Below are positions 49,801 to 64,000 of a stretch of DNA of 64,000 nt, in pieces. Every line of letters starts with the position of its first letter. Within the stretch, counting starts at the first letter, position 1. The position numbers and the translations under genes are program-made. The stretch is from assembly GCA_027625915.1 (NCBI GenBank), contig JANTQA010000042.1, positions 632,001 through 696,000 of the forward strand, written 5' to 3'. The stretch is from Anaeramoeba flamelloides (Eukaryota; Metamonada; Anaeramoebidae). A model generated the notes under the pieces. The model did not search any database. It worked only from the letters and a program-made list of their open reading frames with translations, and had not been told where the DNA came from.

Positions 49801-50908
49801 GTAAATTCACATAATTTAGTATTTGTTTTAGTAAATAAGTTAAAAAAAATATATTGTATCTAAAAATAGTCATAATTTCAACTTTGAATTCAATTATTTT
49901 GGCAAAAAATGTTTTCAAAATAAATTTAAATGGAAATTTTATTTATTTTTATTTTTTCATTTTTTTTTTAATTTTTTTAATGCAAGGTAAATGATAAGTT
50001 TTCCATTTTTAGTGTTTTTTGGGTTGTAGGGACATATTGTCAATTTCTGATTTTGTAATGAATAAAAATATTTTTCACAACTTTATTTATTAAAGCTAAA
50101 AATAACTTTGTTAACTCTAAAAATTAATATATAATTTTATTCAGTCACAAAAAATCTAAATAATAAAGCGTCAGTTACATTATTGTTACATTTTTTAATG
50201 TTTTTTAACACCTCAAAGTCATTTTTTAAGAAGTGATTAAAAATAAAACTTTTTCTCAATTTATTGCAAATTTTTTTTTTTTTTTTTTTTTTTTGATGAT
50301 TGTGATTTTTTCCATTATTATGAGTTTTTAATATAAACTGAAATAAACACTTTTTAAAGAAAAAGGGCACAGAAAATTTCAAGCATTATTTATAATCGAA
50401 TCAAATTAATCATAGTATCATTCTAAAATCTGAAGAAACTCTTTCAAAAATCAAAAAACACCAAACATAATACATAAAAACTCATTATTACAAAACAATA
50501 AAAATTAAAATTCAATATTTTAAAAATTGATTTGCCTTTTATTTGAAATGAGAAATCGAGTTTTGTAAATTGCAAGTGTAAAAAAATTTAAATCAATAAA
50601 AACCTTTCAACAAGGTGAATTGAGAAAAAGTTCTTGACATTTTATTTATAACTCTTTAAATGTCAAATTTTTGTTCTTTAAAGTCTCATTTTCAATATAA
50701 AACCACAATTCGTCATGAAATTTTGTTGGAATTGTTTTTTCGTTATTTTCTTTTTTCTTTATTTCATACATCAATCCAATAATGGTGTTTTCAAAATTCC
50801 TACATCTAGCTCATTCGAAATCAAACTTGAACTTTTTCCATTTTAATACTGATAGATTATACCCAAATTGTCTTCTTCTTATCTTGTTTTTTTTTTTTTC
50901 AACTGTTC

Positions 50909-51669
50909 AATATCCATGAATCTATCACATATCCCCGAAAAAGCCCGAAAATTGAAAATACCACAAAAAAAACACACTTTTTGAACTACTTATAAGAAAC
51001 CCTAGTGAACATCTACTCAGTTTAAAAGTAAATTACAAATTTTATTATAGAAAAAATTTTTTTCTAAAAGAATTCCTTGAAAAAATTACAAATTTTTTAG
51101 AAAAGTATTCATCCCATTTTGTGTGAAAGGGATCGGTATCTTAGACGACTGTAACATTTCTTATTTTATCTAAACGGTATTTTTAAATGCGAGAAAATGT
51201 CCCTATAATGACAATTTCTAATTGTGCCTCATTACTCATACTTGTGTAATCTTAAATACAACCCAAAAATAACCCAGTAATATCTAATCGCACAATACAT
51301 ACCCATACCCTTCTCAATGCGACCCAAGCCATGTTTATTTCCATTTCCATCCCATAAAAGAAATTAGTTTAATCTAACAGTGCCAATATCCTGACATATA
51401 TATATACTACCAATACCCTGGCATACATAAAACTTATCCCAATAAGAACTAACGTACTCAAATATACTTAAAAGGTACCAAAAACTCTTCAGAGGGGAAT
51501 AAAGTAGAAAATTCAAAAAAAAATATTTTGTCTTAAAGTAAAATTGTTATTTTACTGTTAAACTGAGTATATGTGCACTAGGATTTCTTATAAGTAGTTA
51601 AAAAGGTGTTTTTTTTTGTTGAAAAAGTTTCGGGTATTTTCGGGGATATTTCAAACACCCAATATCCAT
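50909..51669. mobile_element. long-TIR, MULE-like MITE with 9-bp target duplication
   Basis: AATATCCAT occurs at 50909-50917 and 51661-51669, directly abutting a 743-bp element (50918-51660). Inverted arms of roughly 120 bp carry landmarks ATATCCCCGAAAA, ACTACTTATAAGAAA and ACTCAGTTTAA, about 80-85% alike by eye and weaker in the outermost 15 bp. Nine-bp duplication plus long TIRs is the Mutator-like pattern. The interior has no transposase frame. Confidence 0.7.
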
Positions 51670-52838
51670 AAATAAAAAAAAAAAAAAAATGAAAAAATGA
51701 ATAATTAAAATGTAAATCACCAATAAGTAATTATCTGATTAACAATAAAATTCAATAGTATTGATGATTTGAGAGGAGTGCCCTTTTGTTTGAAAAAGAG
51801 TTTTTTTCAGATTGTCAGCAAAAAAACACATATATGACGCTATTCTACATTATCATGAAAAGATAAATTAATCACTAATTTGTCGATTTGTTGTGAAAAT
51901 TCTAATATTGCTGAAAACCCCTATTGATTAACAAAAGAAAAAGAAAAGGAATGGAAAAAAAGTTGGGAATTTGAATGATCATTTGATTGATTGAACCTTA
52001 AATAAAAATACCAAAATAATTCTTAGATGCTTTTTTTAAACTTTTTTTTTCTGTATTGATCTTATTAGCAGAATAAGAAAATAAGAAAAACAAATAAGAA
52101 TGAAATGAAAAGTCGGTAATCTTTTGTTAAAGTTTAATTTTGTGCTTTTTTTTAAAATAGGATTCAAATTTTTTCGGTTAAGTTAGGGAAATATTTATGT
52201 GAGAGTTTTTTTTTTGTTTTTGAGAAATTGATTTGTAAACTTTTTTCCAGATTTTTTGTGTGTGCTTTTTAAATTCTCATTTAGAGCATTGTTAATAAAG
52301 AGTGGAAAACTATTCCGACAATATCTCAAATTTTATCACTTGTGAGCTAATAATAAATGAAGCATACAAAATAATATTTCGAGATCTTGGTTTTATTAAT
52401 AAAAATTATTTTATAACAACATGTTATTGGAGTGTTATAAAAATATTTTTAATTGAAAAATGGAAATAATTAAGTGGGTTTTGTTATAAAAATGTTTTAA
52501 AGGTGTTATAAAAAAATTTATTTTATTAAGGGGGTGTTTTTAATTTTTATTGTCACTGTTCTTATCGAAACAAAAGTCATTATTATCAATAATAAACAGT
52601 AGAATTATGTGTATTTTTGATCTTATTCCAAATAAGATAATTATTAAGCAAGGATATTTTCAAAATTAAAAAAATTCGTGTTGGCCAATTTTTGAAATGC
52701 AGTTTACATTTGCAAGTATAGACATATATTGTTGACCAGACCCATGCATTGATCCACATGTATACAGAAGTATTCATATAGTATGTTATCTCATTAACGA
52801 GTAATTAAATATTACTTTTTCTCAGATTTTGTACACAA

Positions 52839-54672
52839 CTAATTTTCATGATATTCATTTTCAATTTGTTGAGATATTTTCTGATGTTGTTTTAAGATTT
52901 TTTTTAATTGATCAATTTTTGAAATCATTTTTTCATTTTCTTTTTCAAGGTCAGGAAGCTCAATTGTTTTTTTTAAAATTTTTTGAATTTTTTTTTCTAA
53001 CTTATCGCTTTGGGTTCGATTTTTTTGTTTACATTTGATTTCTTTTTTTTTCAGCTCTTTCTTTTTTTCCATAATTTTCTGATCTAAGATATCAAATAAT
53101 TGGATCATATTTTTGGAATGGTAAAGGATTTCTTGTTTGAGTTTTTGATCATTTTCATTGTCTATTTTCTGTAAAATATTAGTAAAAATGTTTTGGCATG
53201 CTTGTTTTGGGTCATTTAAATCAGAAAATAAAATGCCATCAGATTCATCACCATCATCATCATCATCATCATCATCATCGTCGTCGTCGTCGTCATCATA
53301 ATCTTCATCATCGTCATCATTAATATTACCATTTCCATTCTCGTCGTCATCTATTTGCAGATCGTTCAACTCCAAGCCGATAACAAAATCCATATTATCA
53401 GTAGTTTCAGTTTCTGTCGTTTTGGCAGTTTCAATTTCGCTTGAATACATATCCTTTTCGTTCACTCTTTCTTGATCAGTTTTAAATGTTTCTATTTCCT
53501 TTATGTTTTTGTCAATTACGTTATTGAGATCTGGATTTTTGTTTTTTTTATTTTTTTCTGTTTTTGTCTTTTTTTCTTTAGACTTTTCATCTTCCCTGTC
53601 TTTTTTTTTATCTTTTTTTTTTTCTTTATCTTTTTCTTTTTCCTTTTCATTTTCTTCTTTTTTTCTTTCTTTCATTTCACTCTGATGATTTGTCGTTTTC
53701 TTATCCTTTTTGCTATTAGTGTGTCGAAAATTCATATGCTCGCTATGTATTTTGATCATTTTTTTATTTAGATTTTCTGGATTTTTATTTCGAATCGAAG
53801 AATGTTTACGTGAGATCGAAACTCTTTGGATTCTATTCTTTCCAGTTTTTGAGAAAAATTTTTTACGAAGGTTTGTTAATTCTTCGTTTTGGGAACTTGG
53901 ATTTGAAAAAAAGATACAGTAAACTACATTAGTCCCATCAAATTTTACGGCTTGACAAACACACTCAACAGTAATTGGTTTGTTTTCGTCTGTAAGAAAA
54001 TCCCATTCAAACCCGACTACCTTCATTAAAGATCTTGAAAAGATTTTAAGTTTTTAAAAAACAAAAGAAAGAAAACAAAAAAAAAACAATTATTTATGTT
54101 ATTAGGAAAACATAAAAAAGGAAAGCTAAACAAAAAAAGTGATTAGAAATTCTTTTTTTGAAAAAGTAAGAAAACAGTTTATGCTTCTGATTTGAAATTT
54201 AGATCATTTAAGATTCATTTTGGTTGTCTTGTGAAAAAAGAAGCTGAAAAGTAAGGGAATAATTCAAAGAAGTTTTTTTTTTTTTTTTTTTTTTTTTTGG
54301 ATGGGGGAAAATTGAACATACTCATAAGTTGTCTTCAATGACTCTGTTCGGAAATCAGAAATCATAGCAAGTAATTTTTTCTTTTTGACTTCTGTTTGGT
54401 TTAACATTCGTAAAAATTCCTGGGAATAATATGTAATTTTTGATTTTGAGTCCAAAAGAACGACTGGGTAAGTTTTTGTTTCGATTTCATGAATGAATTT
54501 CCGACTTTTGTATTTTGGAACGACTTTTAAAAAATGGACTGTTGGTAGCATTATGAAAAAATGATTTGCCACCTGCAAAATATCTATTCCACAATTTTCG
54601 AATTTGCTGGATGATAATTTGAACAACAAGTATACAGTTATTGAAATTCGGTTAATTGTGTTCTCGGGTAAT
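52839..54672 (-). CDS. PAS-like domain protein with Lys/Glu and Asp tracts, 5' exon(s) not found
   Basis: Two exons join in phase: 54672-54322 (donor GTATGTTC) and 54033-52839 (acceptor TTTTCAAG), about 515 codons. Across the splice lies a PAS-like fold: YPVVLLDSKSKITYYSQEFL, RTESLKTTYESLMKVVGFEW, then PITVECVCQAVKF and VVYCIFF. PAS folds sense small ligands or mediate dimerisation. A Lys/Glu/Asp-rich linker follows (about 53530-53700), then an Asp run coded by an ATC repeat (about 53248-53330), then a helical, probably coiled-coil C-terminus rich in Lys/Glu/Ile. Exon 54672 begins after an AAACAG acceptor in mid-codon with no usable ATG, so at least one exon lies upstream; I could not place it. 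The PAS call is by pattern only and it may be a divergent regulator. Stop is TAG. Confidence 0.7.
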
Positions 54673-57600
54673 CTGTTTAAAAGATTTGTTATCAATCAAG
54701 CAAATAATTTCCGAAAAAAATAGATTTTTTACATAAAAAACTTTTTCTGCAAAATAATTTTAACTAGGAAAATTTAAAGATATTGAGAGAATTTTAAATA
54801 GGAACATATTCAACTCAACAATTATTTTCTGTTTTAGTTCCTTTTCTTTGTAGTAGACACCAGAATCTTAATATCTTATTTTGGAAATTAATATCAAAAT
54901 TTCTCTTTCCATTAACTCGAAGAATCCAAAATATTTTTTTTTTTCTCACAGAAAATGAGGAATTATTTTCCAAAGATTCCTAAAAGTTGTTAAAGAAAAC
55001 CATTTAATCACTTTACAGAAAATTAGTTAATATCATTTTAAAAATAATTCTATTTTTTCCACTTTATTTATCAATACAAAGATTTGATTTTTTCCAATTT
55101 AAAAACAAGAATAAAAATTTGTCAAAAGAAACATATTTTTCGAAAATCACATGAACCATTTTGTATAATTTTGAAACGGTAAATCACCTTTAAAATTTAA
55201 TTCTATGACAAAAATCAAATTAAATAAATCAATTCTTGAATACTATTATATCAGGAACAAATATTCATTTATTTTTATTTCAAAATATTGTTGTCAATTT
55301 AAAGAAATCAAAATAATTTGAAGATAATTTGCAAAAAAAAATAAAACAAGGAAAAAAAGTTAAACACAATTTTAAATTGGAAACTTTATTGGTAAAACAA
55401 AAAGTTAAATAAATTACTGATCTTTGAATAATAAATGACACAAAATTTTTTCTTCATTTTCCAATTGAAGGGAACAAAAAATTTCATAGAAATAGTTTGA
55501 AATTTGAGATCTTTGTTAATTATTTGATGAATTCTTTGGTTTGCTTTGTGTAAAAAAAAAATCCTAAATAAAAGATTCTGGGAAGTTAGTAAAACAATAA
55601 GCAAAGGAAAAAATATCCCTTTTAAATTTTCAATAAGAATAATAGAAGAAACAAATTAACTTCAAATAATAATTATTCGTTTTATTTCGAATCAACAAAT
55701 AGAATTTATATCTCTTTATTTATCAAAAATTTAGATGAGAGGGTTTCAGAGATCCACAAAAAAGAGTCATTTTTTTCAACAAATTTTTAATAGTAGGAGA
55801 ACAATCAAAGAAAAAACCCTACAAAAAAGATAGTATTTAAAAAACTGTTATTGTGTTGAATCCACCATTTGCTCTAGATTCATTTATTTTTTCTTTTATT
55901 AATTGATCTTACTTGTAAATTTTCTGTAATGGTTCTCTACAACAATGTTGAACTTTTTTTCCCTATTTAACTTTTTTTCCCAAATGGTAATATTCTTTTT
56001 CAAATACTAAGGGTGTAAACAACGATTTGTTATTATTTAAATTGTATATTTGAGAATATCCAATAATTTTTATCATTATTAGAATTTGTAAATTAATTTC
56101 TTTTTGGAAATTTAAATTAAATTTGCCTAATAAGAGTAAAACTTAATGAAAATTATCTTCTTTGGATAATTTATTACTCTCTGAAAGAATTAAAATTTGG
56201 TTCTGGCAAAATATCTTCTTTAAAATAATCAAATTAAAAAATATTTCTTAATATTAAAATTGAATTTTAGAGTTTTTAATAAAGTACTTTGGTACTTTTT
56301 TTAATTTAATGGTTTTATTTTTTTTTATATATTTTTTTATTTAACAAAAAGAAAAAATTCCTTTGAAAATTCGTTTCTAATAAAAAAATTACAATGCTTT
56401 TCAAAATTAGTATAATTATTATGATTTTTTATTATTATAATTATGTCATGTATTTAAGCTTATTTTTTCAAAACTTAATTATTATGTTTATAATGAATAT
56501 TTTTTTTTTTTTGCACACTAAAAAGAATTTAATTTCTATTTTTCTTAGTAATAGATATTTTTTAAAAAATAATTTTAATATATGTTGATTTGTTTACTTT
56601 TTGAAAGAGTAAAAAATTATCTATCTTTTTATAAAATATATTTCTCTTTGGGAATAGTTACCTAGTGCTAGAAAGGTCGCTTTTCGCTTTATAATATTTT
56701 TACTTGGTTTTTAAATTTCAAAACAGAATAAATAGATGTACATATTTAGTATTAATTTAACATTTGTAGTTTTTTTTTAAATGTTTATTTTATTTAATGA
56801 GATTATATAAATTTAAATAACTATACTAATTAAAAAATTAACGTAGGATTGACAATTTGGGGTTAGTTTTATTTTTCTCATCATCTTTATCATTTACTGA
56901 AAAAAAAAAAAAAAATACTATAAATTTTATTTTTGAGTATATTAGAAAGTGTTTTTTAATTAATTTTTTTTTTTTTCCATTATTTTCACTTAGTCATTCT
57001 TTTTCTTTGTTGACTAAATTTCAAGAAAAAAAATCTCTATAATTGAACTATTATTATTTTTTTTAAGATTTTTTTTAATAAACTTTCTTAATGAAAAAAT
57101 CAAAATAGTTCCAAAATAAATTAATTATGAAATTGAACTTGTTCATTTTGCCGAAAAAAAATTGATATATAATAATCAAATTTAGAGAAAATTTCTTATT
57201 ATATTCTATAATTATATTAAATTTGAATTTTTATTATGATTACAGTAATTGTATTTCAAAATACAACCAATAATTTTACACTTTTAACTATTTAATAATT
57301 TTGTTAGTTTTACGATAAATAGAAGAAATAAAAAAATATATTTCTGAGAAATTTTATTTTTTCCACACAAAATAACAATAAATATTGGAGAGAAAAAGGA
57401 TATTTATATTTGTGTTAATATGAAAAAAATATTCTAAAATCACAAAAGAGGCAATACAATTTTTTGAAAAGAAAATAAGAATCGTAAAATAATTTAATTA
57501 AATATATTTGAATAAAATTAAAAAAAAATTAAATAATATTTAAAAGTTTATATATATATATTAGATTCCATTATTTTTCAGGTATCAAAGATAATAAAAT

Positions 57601-60223
57601 ATTCCATTTGAAAGGGATTTTTTTTTGAATTTTTTTGTTTTTAAAATTATGTTAAAAATCTTTCGTTATTGAAATATTCCTTTTTAAATATATTCAGAAT
57701 ATTTAAAAATAATTTTTGATCTATATTCTCTTATTTAATAAATTTATTTAATAAATGTTTTTAGTAAAAAAATAAAATAAAATAAAATAAAACAATATTA
57801 TTATTTTTTTTTTGATACAATGGAAACAACAAAGTCTATTTATATATTGATATTTAATTCAAACTTAGTTCATATTTAAATTGAAATCACAAATAGTTTG
57901 GTATGTTTCTGAAAATTTAATTATTAATAAATAAAGTTTTTTAAATTATTTGAAAGAATTCATGGTTACGAATAATAAATAAATATTTGGTGGTTTTATA
58001 CTAAAAATTTGAAATTTTAAGCACATTTTAACCATTCTAATTATTTTTTTGTTTATTCATCAAAATAAAAATATTAGTTATGGTTAGAAAACTTAAGGTA
58101 ATAAAGAAAAAATGAAAATAAAAAAATAGAAAATAAAAAAATAGAAAATAAAAAATTCCTAAAATAGTAAAAAAATATATAAATTCGGGTACATAGTGCC
58201 CCACTTTTCGGAGTCGTGGAATACCAATTTATTAATCACAGTTTGTGGAATCTTATTATTAATAATCTTTCTATCGGTTTTTTACTCCACCTGTTTCAGG
58301 ACATGGATAATTTTTAATTTGGTCATGTAAATGATATAATATTTTTTTACTTTAATATTTTAATTATTTTTCTTCTTCTCTTTTTATATTTAGTAAATTG
58401 TCTTTGATTACTCCTTTCTCACAATAAATAAATAAATAAATAAAAATATTAATTCAGAAACGAATCTGACTTGATTAATATTTTAGATTTAATTTCCCCC
58501 TGTTTGGAAACGATTTATAATTTTTTTTTAAGATACAAATGCTTGGGTGAGTTTTTTCTCTTTGGTGAATTGATCACCAAATAATATTACTTTTTCAAAG
58601 TTAAACAAAGTTATTGTCTTGATTCTCTTATTTCGATTGTTTCTTTTTCTTAAACTATTAATAATTCCTTCCATCTTTGAAATATTTCAAAACTAAAGTA
58701 ATATTTAAAGATGTGTATTGTTATAGCTGTTATTAATTATAAGTTTTGAAGTTTATTTTATTGTCTTTGTTTGAAAAATTTATTTTCATTAAAATTTTAT
58801 CGAAAATTATTAGACTTTTTAAAAAGTTTTTAATTTGAGAAATAAATTTAATATTCAAATTTTTTAGATAAATATAAGACTAAAAATGATTTATGTTGAA
58901 ACATAAGGTTAATTTAGTATTTAAAAAAGAATTATTTCAAATATCTAAGAATACTTATTATTGGATTTTTTATTAAAGCTTGGTAAATTGGATAATTGTT
59001 TGACAAAACCCCTTTAATTAATAATTTGAAGCGCTGGTAGATCTGGCATTTTTTATTCTCAGAATTCTCAAAGTATTTGGATTATAAAACCAAAAATACA
59101 ATTTTATCAAAATTTTTTCATTATTTAAGAATTTCCAAAAAATCGAGGTAGGTCCAATTTAATCAAAAAATTCTTATTTTTTGAATAACTATTTAGTAAC
59201 ACAAAAAAAATATTTTTGTTTTAATTCAATGTAATCAAAATAAAAACAATTTTGATTTGCTTCAAAAAAATAATACTTAAGGGATTAGTGTCACCATAGA
59301 TTTCTCTATAATCAAAGTATGTTGTAATTGGGTGTAAATGATATTAGTGCACAATTGCTCAAATAGTTCTAAACAATCTATTATAAATCTTATTGCATAA
59401 CAAATTATTACATTTTTTACTAATGATCACAATTAAAAAAGTTTAATTTTGAAAAAAAAATTTTTAATTCCTTTTCCAAATCTAAAAATAAAAACCCAAA
59501 ATACAGTATTCCAGTATTTAATAATTTATATTTAGAACTTCCAAAAGTAACTATTTAAATAATTTTTGAATTTCAAAGATTAACTCAATAATTATCAACA
59601 TAAAAACACAAAGACTGATTAGTTTTGTTTCTTTTTGATAAAGACACTTGTAACATCAATATATTTGCATGATTTGAGAAATAATTTGACAAAAAACTTT
59701 ATTGGTTAATTATTTAATTTTAAAAAAAAAACGAATTTTTTAGCAAGAAATCTACATTTCGCAATAAATTTAAGATGGATATTTTGCAACTGTGTAGTCT
59801 GAATATTGATAATTCAACCTTTAAATTTATGGCGAAATGCAGATTTTATTCTGAAATTGTTGGGTTTTTTACTAATACATAGATCATTTTTAATTGATGA
59901 GATCAACAAATATTACTACTTGACTAATCGATTTTTTAGAGACATTTGAACCATGTAGCACTAATGTGATTAAACCCAATAACAACATACTTTGTTCCTA
60001 GGCTTCTCCTTGGTAGACGCTAATTCCTTAAAGGTTCTTTCAAAAGTGGGAAATATAATTAAAAACCAATTCTTATGGGATTATTTTTACTTTTGAATAA
60101 GATAATTTTATTTTTTAATTTATATTTTTTGAATTCTTTTGGTGGCTCTAACAATAACCAATCAAAAAACAATAGGAATTTTAATAGGAAAACAAATAAT
60201 GTTTTATTTATACCCAAGAAAGT

Positions 60224-60254
<31 letters not shown>

Positions 60255-60391
60255 AGTGAAAATATACGAATTATTTCAAAAATAGCTTTTTATAAACATC
60301 ATATTTCATTTTTAAATGAAACAAAAATAAAAATCAGAAAAAAAAAAAAAAAAATAGAATATTCAGATTTCAATTTATTTGTATAAAAATA
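54673..60391. other. intergenic, AT-rich, one TTAA MITE
   Basis: Presumably contains the missing first exon of the PAS-like gene, but none is recognisable. The TTAA element lies at 59277-60031. A patch at about 58195-58335 is less AT-rich and can form several short stems. An ATG frame of 103 codons (60075-60386) contains a TA microsatellite and poly-Lys and is probably not a gene. Confidence 0.5.
59277..60031. mobile_element. TTAA-flanked MITE, copy 2
   Basis: Collinear along its whole length with the element at 27246-27999, in the same orientation, with scattered substitutions. The ends are TTAA-GGGATTAG and CTAATTCC-TTAA; the right end has one changed base. No coding capacity. Confidence 0.82.

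Positions 60392-64000
<3,609 letters not shown>

Larger units (their letters stand above)
41487..52838. other. long gene-free stretch, MITE cluster then AT-rich DNA
   Basis: Nine palindromic MITEs lie at 41957-45391 among TTAATTAA-type sequence. A 98-nt hairpin candidate is at 46703-46800 and a MULE-like MITE at 50918-51660. From 47.2 to 50.9 kb I see only poly-A/T and short unsupported frames. The frame at 46965-47183 lacks family features. Confidence 0.55.

Noticed and set aside
60075-60386. 103-codon ATG frame ending next to the large minus-strand gene
   Set aside because: It contains a TA microsatellite read as Tyr-Ile and a poly-Lys run, and has no domain.

Overview
The window is very AT-rich eukaryotic nuclear DNA. 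Genes lie far apart, homopolymers and microsatellites are long, and spliceosomal introns run from about 117 nt to 3.7 kb. All stops used (TAA, TAG, TGA) fit the standard code. Asn-, Lys/Arg-, Lys/Glu- and Asp-rich tracts inside proteins, a BTB protein, a long ankyrin protein and an ABHD17-type hydrolase would fit a free-living amoeboid protist such as Anaeramoeba or a dictyostelid-like amoeba. That placement is inference only; no rRNA, tRNA or organelle marker was seen.

Layout. 0.1-6.4 kb (-): a six-exon ARF-family GTPase with a 33-nt micro-exon and a 3.7-kb intron. 7.7-8.7 kb (+): an ABHD17-like serine hydrolase, divergent from ARF. 12.9-14.9 kb (+): a BTB/BACK protein with a C-terminal glutamine-amidotransferase-like fold. 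17.1-17.5 kb: a Tc1/mariner-type MITE. 18.4-20 kb (+): a bZIP factor with a purine-only coding tract and a perfect CRE palindrome upstream. 22.3-26.5 kb (+): the ribosome-assembly factor RPF2, with a foldback element in its 3.1-kb intron. 27.2-28.0 kb: a TTAA-flanked MITE with a second copy at 59.3-60.0 kb. 32.1-32.7 kb: a second foldback element. 32.8-35.6 kb (+): a protein of about 23 ankyrin repeats. 36.5-36.8 kb: a dense chain of perfect hairpins that looks like a structured RNA. 38.0-45.4 kb: ten palindromic TA-flanked MITEs around a decayed pogo-like transposase. 50.9-51.7 kb: a long-TIR, MULE-like MITE. 52.8-54.7 kb (-): a PAS-like, Asp/Lys-rich protein lacking its 5' exon(s). 60.4-64.0 kb (-): a large unrecognised Asn-rich protein that runs off the window.

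The identifiable genes cover unrelated housekeeping and regulatory roles: membrane traffic, depalmitoylation-type hydrolysis, protein interaction scaffolds, transcription and 60S ribosome assembly. They do not form one pathway. Three host genes are broken or out of phase by single bases at homopolymer runs, which suggests residual indels in the assembly rather than real pseudogenes. The most likely new biology is the hairpin chain at 36.5 kb and the self-clustering MITE family with its likely pogo-type source.
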